From Amycolatopsis saalfeldensis (GTDB taxonomy: Bacteria; Actinomycetota; Actinomycetes; Mycobacteriales; Pseudonocardiaceae): a stretch of DNA of 64,000 nt. The notes beneath the pieces are model-generated. The model did not search any database. It saw nothing but the letters and a program-made list of their open reading frames with translations, and was not told the DNA's origin. The stretch covers positions 248,001-312,000 of the forward strand of contig NZ_FOEF01000003.1 of NCBI RefSeq assembly GCF_900110575.1. The letters run 5' to 3'. Position numbers and translations under genes: made by a program. How positions within the stretch are numbered: the first letter of the stretch is position 1; each line of letters starts with the position of its first letter. Of the stretch, positions 8,131 through 16,899 are shown piece after piece.

Positions 8131-9505
8131 TCCTTATGCCGCACCACTTGAGGGCCCTCGCCGGTTCCAGGCGCCGGCTCCGGCGCGGCGCTGGGACGGT
8201 GTGCGCGACGCGCGGGCGTTCGGCTCCCCGGTTCCGCAGCCGGGGCTCTGGCATCCCGGCGACGATCCGGAATGCCTCACCGTCAACGTCTGGACGCCTA
8301 ATATCACCCAGTCCGGGCTGCCGGTCCTGGTGTGGTTCCACGGCGGCGTGTGCCTCGGCAGCACCGCCACCACCCCCGACTTCGACGGCGCGGCACTGGC
8401 CGCCGCGGGGATCGTGGTGGTCACTCTCAACTACCGGGTGGGCTACGAGGGTTTCGGCTGGGTCGAGGACGCCCCGGCCAACCGCGGGGTGCTCGATCAG
8501 CTCGCCGCGCTCGGCTGGGTGCACGAGAACATCGCCGCTTTCGGCGGGGACCCGGACGCGGTGACGCTGATCGGGCAGTCCGCCGGCGCCTCGTCGATCG
8601 CGGGCCTGATCGCGGCCGGCTGCGCGCCCGGGCTCTTCCGGCGCGGGATCGCGCAGAGCCCGGGACGGATCTTCGTCCCGGCCGACGAGGCCCGCGCCGT
8701 TTCGGCGATGATCACTTCGCGGCTCGGCGTCCGCCCGACCGTCGAAGCCTTGGCGGAGGTGCCTGCCGAAACCATCCACGCGGTGCAGCTGGCGCCGGTG
8801 GCCGTCATGGCGGGTGAGCCGGGACGGTGGACTCAGCCGAACGCTCCGTATTCGCTGATCGTCGACGGCGAGCTGTTCGACGCTCCGCCGTGGGACACCC
8901 GTCGGCGCGCCGCCGGCCTGAGCCGGGAAATCATCTGCGGGTACACCACGGACGAGGCCCGGATGTTCACCGTCGACGCCGATCTGTCGGCAGCGGATCC
9001 GGCCGGCACCGCCCACGCCTACGGCCTGTCCGAGCGCGCGGTCCGGGCCTACCGAGACGGAAACCCCGGCATCACCGGCGATGACCTGCACGCCCTGATC
9101 CTGTCCGATGCCCTCTTCCGGATGCCGTCCCTGTGGTGCGCCGAGGCCGGCGCAGCCGCGGGAAGAAACGCCTACCTGTACGAGTTCGCGTGGCCCAGCC
9201 CGGCGCGCGGCGGTGCGCTGGGTGCCTGCCACGGCCTCGACATCCCGTTCACCTTCACCACCCCGCGCAGCCCGCTCGCCGCCGGCCTGATCGGCCCGGA
9301 GGTGCCGCCGGACTTCGCCCCGCTCTCGACCGCGATGCGTGCCGCCTTCACCGCGTTCGCCAGTACCGGCGACCCGGGCTGGCCGCGATTCGACCGCGCG
9401 GACCGGATCCGCCGCATCTGGCGTAACCCGCCGGCGCTGGGCCGGGACTCGCTGTCGGCGTCGGCCCGGATCTGGCAGGGCGAGCGCGGTCGCCGGCCCG
9501 CGTAG
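8111..9505 (+). pseudogene. Type B carboxylesterase, 5'-truncated
   Basis: The open frame contains the complete catalytic machinery of the carboxylesterase family: oxyanion HGG, nucleophile GQSAGAS, acid in GYTTDEARMF and His in CHGLDIPFTF. The first usable start (GTG 8201) falls inside the conserved domain. Upstream in the same frame, 8111-8200 still reads FRGFRGIPYAAPLEGPRRF and ARRWDGVRDAR, the family's N-terminal core, but no start codon exists before the TAG at 8006 and the region is already inside the antisense TetR gene. The first 30 or so residues are therefore missing. A 434-residue product from 8201 could be made but would lack part of the fold. Confidence 0.65.
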
Positions 9506-9676
9506 AAGTTCTGGCGCGCGGCCACGGCCCAGGACCACGTGACGCTCGCGCTCTGCCGAACGTGGGGTTGTGCCCGCCTGCCCGCGTCAGCGTCTGGTGT
9601 GAATTTTGACCAGGTGGTAGAAATCTTCCGACGCCGTCCTTCGCGGCCGTCGACCCCGCGAGGCAAGGGAGCTGGA

Positions 9677-10411
9677 ATGGGCAAGGTCTCCGTGCAGCTG
9701 TACTCGGTGCGTGACGTGTTCGCGACCGATCCGGCGGACGTTCTGCGGCGGCTGGCCGCCATCGGGTTCACCCAGGTCGAGCCGTACGGCGTGGTCGAGA
9801 ACGTCGAGGCGCTCGCCGCCGGGCTGCCGGCCAACGGGCTCACCGCGCCGACCGCGCACGCGCAGCTGATCGGCGTCGACCAGGAGGCCGTGTTCACCGC
9901 CGCGAAATCGCTCGGCATCGGGATCGTGATCGACCCGCTGGTCAAGCCGGAGCAGTGGCAGGACCCGGCCGACATCGCCGCCACCGCCGCCGCGCTGAAC
10001 GCGGCCGCGAAGACCGCCGCGGAGCACGGGATCACGGTCGGCTACCACAACCACTGGTGGGAGCTGGAGTCCCGGATCGGCGGGCGCAGCGCGTTCGAGG
10101 TGTTCGCCGACCAGCTCGACCCGGCGGTCGCGCTCGAGGTCGACGCCTACTGGGCCACCGCGGGCGGCGAGGACGCGGCCGGGCTGCTCAGCCGGCTCGG
10201 CGACCGCGTGCGCGCCATCCACGTCAAGGACGGGGCGCTGGCCACCGATGCCTCCGGCCAGGTCCCGGCGGGCCAGGGCGCCCTGCCGCTCGCGGAGATC
10301 CTCGCCGCGGCGCCGGACGCGTTGCGCGTGGTGGAGTTCGACCGCTACGACGGCGACATCTTCGAAGCCGTCGCGGGCAGCTTCGCCTTCCTCGCCGACG
10401 CCGAGAAGTGA
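9677..10411 (+). CDS. Sugar phosphate isomerase/epimerase-like TIM-barrel protein
   Basis: A 244-residue AP-endonuclease-2/xylose-isomerase-like barrel starting MGKVSVQLYSVRDVF. Metal-ligand signatures are visible as GYHNHWWE, ALEVDAYWA, IHVKDGA and VVEFDRYDGD (His, Asp, His and Glu positions). The ATG at 9677 with AGGGAG upstream is chosen over a 46-codon N-terminal extension, which has low family resemblance. It overlaps the Gfo/Idh/MocA gene by 4 nt (GTGA); such pairs commonly act in oxidation and isomerisation of sugars or inositols. The exact substrate is not evident. Confidence 0.85.
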   Translation: MGKVSVQLYSVRDVFATDPADVLRRLAAIGFTQVEPYGVVENVEALAAGLPANGLTAPTAHAQLIGVDQEAVFTAAKSLGIGIVIDPLVKPEQWQDPADIAATAAALNAAAKTAAEHGITVGYHNHWWELESRIGGRSAFEVFADQLDPAVALEVDAYWATAGGEDAAGLLSRLGDRVRAIHVKDGALATDASGQVPAGQGALPLAEILAAAPDALRVVEFDRYDGDIFEAVAGSFAFLADAEK

Positions 10412-11511
10412 GCACCGGACCGGTCGGCGTCGGCGTGATCGGCGCCGGCGTCATCAGTGACACCTACCTGGAGAACCTCACCTCGTTCCCGGACGTGCGG
10501 GTGCTCGCCGTCGCGGACCTCGAGGCCGGTCGGGCGGCGGCGCAGGCGGCCAAACACGGTGTGCCGCAAGGGACCACGGTCGCCGAGCTGCTCGCGCACC
10601 CGGAGATCGAGCTGGTCGTGAACCTCACGATCCCGGCCGCGCACGTCGAGGTCGGACTGTCCATTCTGGACGCGGGCAAGAGCGTGTGGGCGGAGAAGCC
10701 GCTCGCGCTCGACCGGCAGACCGGGCGCAAACTGCTGGACCGCGCGCGGGAGAAGGGTTTGCGCGTCGCGAGCGCGCCGGACACCGTGCTCGGCGCCGGG
10801 CTGCAGACGGCCCGGCGCGCGGTGGACGCCGGGCGCATCGGCGAGCCGCGCACGGCGCTGGCGCTGTTCCAGACGCCGGGGCCGGAGAGCTGGCACCCGG
10901 CGCCGGAGTTCCTGTTCCAGGCCGGCGGCGGGCCGCTGCTCGACATGGGGCCGTACTACCTGACCGAGCTGGTCCAGCTCCTCGGCCCGATCCACCGGGT
11001 CACCGGGGCCGGGGGACAGGCGCGGGCGACCCGCGTGATCGGCTCCGGCCCGCGCGCGGGCACCGGGTTCCCGGTGACCGTGCCGACCACGGTGACCGCG
11101 CTCGTCGAGTTCACCCGGGGCGGCAGCGCGCAGGTGGTGCTGAGCTTCGATTCGGCGCTGACCCGCACGGGCTTCGTCGAGGTGTCGGGCACGCTCGGCA
11201 CCGCCGTGCTGCCCGACCCGAACCGGTTCGACGGCGCCACGCGGCTGCACCTGCTCGGGGCCGGGGAGCCGGAAGAGCTTGCCGCGCAAGGACATGCGGC
11301 CTCGCGAGGCACCGGCGCGCTGGAGCTGGCCCGCGCGATCCGGGCCGGGGTGCCGGAGCGCGCGTCCGGCGAGCTGGCCTACCACGTGCTCGACGCGATG
11401 CTCGCCATCGACGAGTCGATCACCCGCGGCCAGTCGGTCGAAGTGGAGAGCACGGTCGAGGTGCCGCCCGCCCTGCCGGAGGGCTGGGACCCGTACGCCG
11501 CGACCCTGTAG
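10408..11511 (+). CDS. Gfo/Idh/MocA family NAD(P)-dependent oxidoreductase
   Basis: A 367-residue dehydrogenase. The Rossmann fold begins GVIGAGVISDTYLEN, followed by the family's AEKPLALD motif (Lys of the EKP signature) and the C-terminal domain with LLDMGPYYLTELVQLLG. The GTG start overlaps the stop of the isomerase-like gene, so the two form one operon that ends at a strong hairpin. A role in sugar, inositol or glycoside oxidation is inferred from the family and partner. Confidence 0.88.
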   Translation: MSTGPVGVGVIGAGVISDTYLENLTSFPDVRVLAVADLEAGRAAAQAAKHGVPQGTTVAELLAHPEIELVVNLTIPAAHVEVGLSILDAGKSVWAEKPLALDRQTGRKLLDRAREKGLRVASAPDTVLGAGLQTARRAVDAGRIGEPRTALALFQTPGPESWHPAPEFLFQAGGGPLLDMGPYYLTELVQLLGPIHRVTGAGGQARATRVIGSGPRAGTGFPVTVPTTVTALVEFTRGGSAQVVLSFDSALTRTGFVEVSGTLGTAVLPDPNRFDGATRLHLLGAGEPEELAAQGHAASRGTGALELARAIRAGVPERASGELAYHVLDAMLAIDESITRGQSVEVESTVEVPPALPEGWDPYAATL

Positions 11512-11515
11512 CCGG

Positions 11516-11549
11516 CCGTCCCGGCGCGGCGGCACCCGCGCCGGGACGG
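11516..11549 (+). terminator. Hairpin terminator between convergent genes
   Basis: A perfect 14-bp stem (CCGTCCCGGCGCGG pairing with CCGCGCCGGGACGG) and a 6-nt loop lie immediately after the Gfo/Idh/MocA stop and just before the 3' end of the TetR gene. No U-tract follows, so it probably acts in both directions as a GC-rich actinomycete terminator. Confidence 0.7.
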
Positions 11550-11550
11550 C

Positions 11551-12141
11551 TCAGCCGAGCGGCACGGTGAGCAGGTTCTGCAGGTAGAAGCGCAGGGAGC
11601 CGACGAGGTCGACGCGGTCGGGGGCGGTGAGCCATTGGACCTGGAGCCCGTCCATCAGCGCGATGAACGTCAGCGCCGCGTACTCGGGGTCGGCGCCTTC
11701 GCGCAGCTCGCCGCTCGCGGACAGCACGCGGAACGACTCGACCACGCTCTCGCGCGCCTGCTCGTAGTGGCGCTCGAAGTAGCTGTGCGCCGGGTGGTCG
11801 GGCGCCACCGCTTCGGCGGCCAGGCGCGAGTACAGGTCGACGATGCCGGGGTGGCGCACGTTGTGCCCGGCCAGCGCGACGAAGTGGCGGAGCACCTCCA
11901 GGCCCGGCGGCACGTTCAGCTGCTCACGCTCGGAGTCCTCGGCGTCCCGGCGCACCAGCACGGCGGCGAGCAGCGCCTCCTTGGTGGGGAAGTAGTACAG
12001 CAGGCCGGCATGGCTGATGCCGACGCGCTTTGCGATCTCCCGCAGCGACGAACCGTGGTAGCCGGCTTCGCCGTACAGGGTGGCGGCCGCCGAAATGATG
12101 TCCTCGCGGCGGATCCGGCCCTTGAGGTAGCCCCCGCTCAC
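11551..12141 (-). CDS. TetR family transcriptional regulator
   Basis: A 196-residue regulator. The helix-turn-helix is seen in SLREIAKRVGISHAGLLYYF followed by PTKEALLAAVL. The C-terminal ligand domain has the TetR_C-like FIALMDGLQVQWL. GTG start. It is divergent from an MFS transporter with overlapping inverted repeats in the 153-bp gap, so it probably represses the transporter and itself. Confidence 0.88.
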   Translation of the reverse strand: MSGGYLKGRIRREDIISAAATLYGEAGYHGSSLREIAKRVGISHAGLLYYFPTKEALLAAVLVRRDAEDSEREQLNVPPGLEVLRHFVALAGHNVRHPGIVDLYSRLAAEAVAPDHPAHSYFERHYEQARESVVESFRVLSASGELREGADPEYAALTFIALMDGLQVQWLTAPDRVDLVGSLRFYLQNLLTVPLG

Positions 12142-12197
12142 GGGATGTCTATCGGTTCGGCGACATGCACCCGACCATCATGCCGCAGACCCGAAAT

Positions 12198-12226
12198 GAA
12201 CAATCACAGTGATCGTTCGAACAATC
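12198..12226. promoter_or_regulatory. Overlapping inverted repeats, candidate TetR operator
   Basis: Two nested palindromes share one half-site. GAACAATCAC-A-GTGATCGTTC (12198-12218) matches at 9 of 10 arm positions. GATCGTTCGAACAATC (12211-12226) is palindromic at 14 of 16. The repeated half-site is GAACRATC. They sit between the TetR and MFS starts, about 70 nt from the MFS ATG, a typical TetR operator position. Confidence 0.6.
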
Positions 12227-12294
12227 GGGTTGTACGAACTACCGGGTTTCGTGGCATCATCGGCAGGACCACACCCCAGGAGGAACCGCCCATC

Positions 12295-13497
12295 ATGAAC
12301 GATCGCCCTTCGCGCACCGGGCTGCCCCGCGCCGCCCGCGTCGCGACCTGGACCTTCTTCGCCCTGAACGGGTTCGCGGTCGGCATGTGGGTCGTGCACA
12401 TCCCCGTGGTCGAGCGCTCCACCGGCATCTCGCACAGCACGCTGGGCGTGCTGCTGCTGGTGCTCGGCGCGGCCGCGTTCGCCGGGATGCAGGTGGTGGG
12501 CCCGCTCGCGGACCGGTGGGGCCAGCGCCTGGTCCTGCCGGTGTCCGGCGTGCTGCTCGGGCTCGCGCTGATCGGGCCCGGGCTCGCCGGCAGCTGGTGG
12601 TCGCTCGGCCTCACGCTGGTGGCGTTCGGATTCTTCAACGGCTCGATCGACGTCGCGATGAACTCCCACGCCGTGGTCGTCGAGCGCGCGTACCCGCGGC
12701 CGATCATGGCCTCGTTCCACGCCATGTGGTCGATCGGCGGGGCGATCGCCGCGTTCGCCGGCGCGGCGGTGCTCAAGGCCGGGATCCCGACGGCGGCCGC
12801 GCTGGGCGGCACGGGCGCGCTGTGCGTGGTCCTTTCCCTGGTGGCCGGGCGGTTCCTGCTCAACGCGGAACCGGCGGAGCCCGAGCCGGCCGGGACGGCG
12901 GCGGGTCCGGCCGAGCGGGTCCGGCCGCCGCTGCGCCTGGTGTGGCTGCTCGGCGCGCTGGCGTTCGCGCTCATGCTGTCCGAGGGCGTCGCGAACGACT
13001 GGGCGGCGCTGCACCTGCAGGACGTGCTGGGCACGTCCGCGGCCACCGCCGCACTGGGCTACGGCTCGTTCGCCGTGGCGATGACCGTGGGCCGGTTCGC
13101 GACCGACCGGGTGGCCGCGCTGGTCGGCCCGGCCGCGATCGTGCGTTACGGCTCGGCGCTCGCCGCCTTCGGGCTCGCCATCGCTTCGCTCTCGCCGTGG
13201 GTGCCGCTCGCGCTGGTGGGCTGGGCGCTGTTCGGCCTCGGCCTGTCCGGCGGGGTGCCGCAGCTGTTCACCGCGGCGGGCAACCTCGACACCCGCGCTT
13301 CCGGCGCGTTGATGGCGAAGGTGGTCGGCCTCGGCTACGTCGGCCTGCTGGCCGGCCCCGCCCTGATCGGCGGCCTCACCCGGTGGATGCCGCTGAACGT
13401 CGCCTTCGCCGTGCCGTTTGTGCTCTGCGTGCTGGCCGTGGTGTTCGCCCCGGTGCTGACCCGGCGCCGCGACCGTGAGCCCGCCGAGGTCGGCTGA
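12295..13497 (+). CDS. Major facilitator superfamily transporter
   Basis: A 400-residue membrane protein with about 12 hydrophobic segments. The loop 2-3 motif is GPLADRWGQRLV, and the protein contains NGSIDVAMNSHAVVVE and a matching GRFATDRV loop in the second half, resembling the FucP/YbjJ-like carriers. AGGAGG precedes the ATG. The divergent TetR suggests efflux or uptake of the compound sensed by that regulator; the substrate is unknown. A 9-bp hairpin (13480-13488 with 13499-13507) overlaps the stop. Confidence 0.85.
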   Translation: MNDRPSRTGLPRAARVATWTFFALNGFAVGMWVVHIPVVERSTGISHSTLGVLLLVLGAAAFAGMQVVGPLADRWGQRLVLPVSGVLLGLALIGPGLAGSWWSLGLTLVAFGFFNGSIDVAMNSHAVVVERAYPRPIMASFHAMWSIGGAIAAFAGAAVLKAGIPTAAALGGTGALCVVLSLVAGRFLLNAEPAEPEPAGTAAGPAERVRPPLRLVWLLGALAFALMLSEGVANDWAALHLQDVLGTSAATAALGYGSFAVAMTVGRFATDRVAALVGPAAIVRYGSALAAFGLAIASLSPWVPLALVGWALFGLGLSGGVPQLFTAAGNLDTRASGALMAKVVGLGYVGLLAGPALIGGLTRWMPLNVAFAVPFVLCVLAVVFAPVLTRRRDREPAEVG

Positions 13498-13508
13498 GCT
13501 CGGCGGGG

Positions 13509-13536
13509 TCAGAACGGGCAGGTCAGAACGGGCAGG
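13509..13536. repeat. 14-bp tandem duplication over a stop codon
   Basis: TCAGAACGGGCAGG occurs twice in tandem followed by TCAG. On the minus strand this duplicates the last codons (CPF) and stop of the GerMN lipoprotein gene, leaving a second, unused stop downstream. Confidence 0.8.
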
Positions 13537-14056
13537 TCAGCGGCCCCCGGCGGTGGCCGCCGCCGGTCAGCGTCACCGCCGCCGCGCCGGGCGCGGAACC
13601 CAGGTGCCCCACCGTGCAAGCGATCTGCTGGGTGGCCATTGTGGACAGTGACTGGACGTCGAGGCCCAGCGCCACCGTGACGTCCCCCGGCGCCATCGAC
13701 ACCGACGCCGGGGCCGCGTTCGCGGGCACCTCGGTGGTCAGGCCCGCCGCCCGCTCGGCGTCGTCCGGCCCCTCCGCCAGCAGGGTGAGCACACCGCCCG
13801 GCGACGTCGTCGTCCCCTGCCGCTGCGCCGCGGTCGGCTGTCCGCCCAGCACGAAGTAGAGCACGGTGCTCTGCGAGCTTTCCGGGACGACCGGCCCGCT
13901 CGGCGCCGGGCCCCCGGGGATCACCCCGCTGGGCCGCACCCCGCAGCCGGCCAGCACCACGGCCACCACGGCCACCAGCCCGATCCGGCACACCGCCCGC
14001 CCCGTCCCTCCGGCGTTCGGGTTTTCCTTTCCGGGCAACGGTTTTCCGGTGCGCAT
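13523..14056 (-). CDS. GerMN-domain lipoprotein of a two-component operon
   Basis: A 177-residue protein. After a basic N-terminus, the hydrophobic stretch VAVVAVVLAGC gives a lipobox with Cys38. The mature part has TVLYFVLGGQ, LTLLAEGPDDAE and GDVTVALG, which resembles the GerM/LpqB (GerMN) domain. Its ATG shares one base with the histidine kinase stop, so it is the third gene of the operon. Lipoproteins in such operons (for example LpqB with MtrAB, CseA with CseBC) modulate the sensor kinase at the cell surface; the same role is inferred here. Confidence 0.78.
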   Translation of the reverse strand: MRTGKPLPGKENPNAGGTGRAVCRIGLVAVVAVVLAGCGVRPSGVIPGGPAPSGPVVPESSQSTVLYFVLGGQPTAAQRQGTTTSPGGVLTLLAEGPDDAERAAGLTTEVPANAAPASVSMAPGDVTVALGLDVQSLSTMATQQIACTVGHLGSAPGAAAVTLTGGGHRRGPLTCPF

Positions 14057-15474
14057 CAAGCACCTCCTGGGTCGCGGGGGAGGCGGACGGTGAAGACGGC
14101 GCCGCCCTCGGGACGGTTGGCCGCGGTGAGGGCGCCGCCGTGCAGCCTGGCGTTCTCCCAGGCGATCGCGAGGCCCAGGCCGCTGCCCTCGGACCGGGAA
14201 CGGGCCGTGTCGGCCTTGTAGAACCGGTCGAACACGTGGGGCAGCACATCCGGGTCGAGGCCGGGACCCTCGTCGGTGACCTCGATCGCCAGCCGGTCCG
14301 GCTCGGCCGAGAGCCGCACCGTGACGGGCGGTGCGCCGTGGCGCAGCGCGTTGCCGACGAGGTTCGCGACGATCACGTCGAGCCGCCGCGGGTCCAGCCG
14401 GGCCCGGACGCCGGGCGGCAGTTCCGTGGCCACCTCCGCCGCCCAGCCGCGGGCGCGCAAGGTGGCGCCGACGGCCTCGGCGACGTCGACGTCGTCCAGC
14501 GCCAGCGCGGCCGAGCCGGCGTCGAACCGGGTCACCTCGATCAGGTCGTTCACCAGCCGGGTCAGGTTGTGCGTCTCCTGGCTGACCAGCCGCGCCGCCT
14601 GCCCGGCGGGCCCGGGCAGGGCCGCGGCCTCGGCGTCGAGCAGGTCGGTGACCGCGGTCATCGCGGTCAGCGGCGTGCGCAGCTCGTGCGAGACGTCGGC
14701 GACGAACCGCCGGGCGTCCGCCTCCATCCGCTCCAGCTCGCCGACGTGGCGCTGCAGGGATTCGGCGGTGGTGTTGAACGTCCGGGCCACGCCGGCCAGC
14801 TCGTCGGACCCGCGCACCTCCAGCCGGGTCGTCAGCTCGCCCTCGCCGAGCCGGTGCGCGGCCCGGCGCAGCTCCTGCACCGGCCGCAGCACACTGCGCG
14901 CGGCCAGCAGCGCCAGCAGCATCGCGAGCACCAGCGCGGCGCCGCCGGTGAACCACGCGCCGCGCGCCAGGTCGCCGATGCTCGCGGCTTCCGAGTCCAG
15001 CCCGCGCACCACGTACACCTCGATCCCGGACGGCCGGGTGCCGCCCGCCCCCGAAGGGTCCTTGACCAGCAGCTGGGTTCCGATCACCAGCCCCGGATGA
15101 CCGTCGTAGTCGATCCGCTGCCAGGCCACGATGCCGGTGCGCACCCGGCGGTGCAGTTCCGCGCTGACCAGGGAGGGGGCCATACCGCCGGCGGCCTGGC
15201 CACCGGACTCCGCCACGGCGCTGTCGCCCCGGCCCGCGACGTGGCCGGCCATCGTCGTCAGGTCGCTCGCGGTCGGCGTCAGCGTCGTCAACGGGTACAG
15301 CTGCTCGATCCGGTTCGTCACCTCGATCACGGCCTTGTCCTGCGCGCTCTGCAGGATCGTGGTGCGGGCCTGCACGTAGCCGAAACCGGCCACGGCGGCC
15401 GCCGTGACCACGCTCAGCAAGGCGAACGCGGACAGCAGCCGCGTCTGCAAGCCCCAGTCGGACCATCCCTTCAC
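14056..15474 (-). CDS. Sensor histidine kinase (AfsQ2-like)
   Basis: A 472-residue membrane kinase. A first transmembrane helix (about residues 10-32) and a second (about 170-195) bracket an extracellular sensor. A HAMP domain follows, with RSVLRPVQELRRAAHRL. The H-box is FVADVSHELRTPLTA, the N-box VANLVGNALRHG, and the ATP-binding G-boxes are DEGPGLD and GSGLGLAI. The GTG start overlaps the regulator stop by 4 nt. It should phosphorylate the response regulator encoded upstream. The signal is unknown, but a cell-wall cue would fit the lipoprotein and the divergent VanY-like gene. Confidence 0.9.
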   Translation of the reverse strand: MKGWSDWGLQTRLLSAFALLSVVTAAAVAGFGYVQARTTILQSAQDKAVIEVTNRIEQLYPLTTLTPTASDLTTMAGHVAGRGDSAVAESGGQAAGGMAPSLVSAELHRRVRTGIVAWQRIDYDGHPGLVIGTQLLVKDPSGAGGTRPSGIEVYVVRGLDSEAASIGDLARGAWFTGGAALVLAMLLALLAARSVLRPVQELRRAAHRLGEGELTTRLEVRGSDELAGVARTFNTTAESLQRHVGELERMEADARRFVADVSHELRTPLTAMTAVTDLLDAEAAALPGPAGQAARLVSQETHNLTRLVNDLIEVTRFDAGSAALALDDVDVAEAVGATLRARGWAAEVATELPPGVRARLDPRRLDVIVANLVGNALRHGAPPVTVRLSAEPDRLAIEVTDEGPGLDPDVLPHVFDRFYKADTARSRSEGSGLGLAIAWENARLHGGALTAANRPEGGAVFTVRLPRDPGGA

Positions 15475-16163
15475 AGGGGGCCGAACCGGTAGCCGAAGCC
15501 GCGCAGCGTCTGCACGTACACCGGCGCCGCCGGATCGTCCTCGATCTTCGAGCGCAGCCGCTGCACGCAGGCGTCGACGAGCCGCGAGTCGCCGAGATAA
15601 CCCTGATCCCACACCGATTCCAGCAGCTGCTGCCGGCTCAGCACCCGCCCGGGCGCCGCGGACAGCTCCAGCAGCAGCCGCAGCTCCGTGGGCGCGAGGC
15701 CGACCGGCTCGCCGTGCTTGGCGACGACGAGGCCGGCCCGGTCGATGGTCAGCGCCCCGTGCCGTTCGGCTTCCGTCTTCGACTCGGCCGGCCGCGGCTC
15801 GCTCGCGGTCCGGCGCAGCACGGCGCGGATGCGGGCCTCCAGCACACGGGCCTGCGCGGGCTTCACCACGTAGTCGTCGGCGCCGGCCTCGAGCCCGGCG
15901 ACCACGTCGATGTCGTCGTTGCGCGCGGTGAGCATGATGATCGGCAGATCGCCGCCCGCGCGGATCCGGCGGCACACTTCGAAGCCGTCCATGCCGGGCA
16001 GCATCAGGTCGAGCACCACCACGTCGGCGACGTCGGAGGTGAGGCGCTGCAGGCCCAGTTCCCCCGTTTCCACGGCTTCCACCGTGTGACCTTGGTAGGT
16101 CAGCGCGAGCTGCAGGCCGTCTCGCACGGCCTGGTCGTCTTCGATCAGCAACACCCGGGGCAT
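15471..16163 (-). CDS. OmpR-family response regulator (AfsQ1-like)
   Basis: A 230-residue regulator. The receiver domain has the acidic pair in LLIEDDQ, the phospho-acceptor Asp in VVLDLMLPGMDGFE, Thr in IIMLTARNDDIDVV and Lys in VVKPAQ. The C-terminal winged helix has LAPTELRLLLELS and RSKIEDDPAAPVYVQTLRGF. The receiver is strikingly like Streptomyces AfsQ1 (ARNDDIDVV, GADDYVVKP, RVLEARIRAVLRR). The ATG at 16163 with GGAG upstream is preferred to the GTG at 16172. Two AfsQ1-type boxes lie upstream. Confidence 0.9.
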   Translation of the reverse strand: MPRVLLIEDDQAVRDGLQLALTYQGHTVEAVETGELGLQRLTSDVADVVVLDLMLPGMDGFEVCRRIRAGGDLPIIMLTARNDDIDVVAGLEAGADDYVVKPAQARVLEARIRAVLRRTASEPRPAESKTEAERHGALTIDRAGLVVAKHGEPVGLAPTELRLLLELSAAPGRVLSRQQLLESVWDQGYLGDSRLVDACVQRLRSKIEDDPAAPVYVQTLRGFGYRFGPL

Positions 16164-16207
16164 GGGCTCCACTATTGCAGTGGCGCCTACGACCGCGTCA
16201 GCGGAGT

Positions 16208-16250
16208 GTCATCGTTCGGTAACAAACGGCGATGCTTACGCGGCTGTTAC
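16208..16250. promoter_or_regulatory. Two candidate AfsQ1-type boxes in the divergent promoter
   Basis: GTCAT-N6-GTAAC (16208-16223) and CTTAC-N6-GTTAC (16235-16250) each match, with one mismatch, the GTnAC-n6-GTnAC direct repeat reported for AfsQ1 (from memory of the family). They lie between the response-regulator start and the VanY-like gene and are in the same orientation, so phospho-regulator could control both promoters. Confidence 0.5.
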
Positions 16251-16308
16251 AAAGCTGTCGACGGATGCGGACCGAGCAGGGGTCGCCCGTGCACATTGGC
16301 CGCCGAGC

Positions 16309-16878
16309 ATGAATCGCATGATCTTCTCCCGAGCCCGGCTCTATGCGGTGGTAACGCGGGTGCTGGCCGTCCTGCTGCTCCCGTTCGCCTTCCTGCGGGC
16401 CCCCGGGCGGGCCTGCTACCTGGCCTGCCAGTGGGCGCTCGGCCTGCGGTTCCCGGCCGAGGACCTGACCGGGCTGGTGCCGGCCGTCCGCGAGGCGTTC
16501 ACGGCGGCGCGCACCGAGGCGTTCTGGCGCGACGGCCAGCTGATCGGCCTCACCTCCGGCCACCGGGACGCGGCCGAGCAGCACCGCCTGTTCAGCGAGG
16601 AGGTCCGCCGCACCGGCTCCGTCCGCGAGGCCTGCCGCTTGGTGCTGCCGCCCGCGGAGTCGACGCACGTCAGCGGCCTCGCCCTCGACGTGCGCCCGAC
16701 CGAGGGCGCCGCCTGGCTGGAGCGCCACGGCGGGGTCCACCACCTGCATCGCCGCTACGACAACGAGTGGTGGCACTTCGAGTACCACCTCTGCCCGCCG
16801 CCGCGCCTGCCGTATCCGGGGGCCGGGGCGCCGGCGGACGGCCGGCCGCGGGTCCGCACCGGGGAATGGGTCGTCTGA
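16309..16878 (+). CDS. VanY-like D-alanyl-D-alanine carboxypeptidase (peptidase M15), membrane anchored
   Basis: A 189-residue protein. An N-terminal hydrophobic segment (ARLYAVVTRVLAVLLLPFAF) could be a signal anchor. The zinc peptidase signatures are STHVSGLALDV (SxHxxGxAxD) and the later NEWWHFEYH, giving His, Asp, Glu and His of the M15 site. The likely role is trimming the terminal D-Ala of peptidoglycan stems. It is divergent from an AfsQ-type two-component operon with matching boxes in between, so regulation by cell-wall stress is plausible. An alternative ATG is at 16318. Confidence 0.8.
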   Translation: MNRMIFSRARLYAVVTRVLAVLLLPFAFLRAPGRACYLACQWALGLRFPAEDLTGLVPAVREAFTAARTEAFWRDGQLIGLTSGHRDAAEQHRLFSEEVRRTGSVREACRLVLPPAESTHVSGLALDVRPTEGAAWLERHGGVHHLHRRYDNEWWHFEYHLCPPPRLPYPGAGAPADGRPRVRTGEWVV

Positions 16879-16899
16879 TCCGTCCGGTGTGGACAGTCT

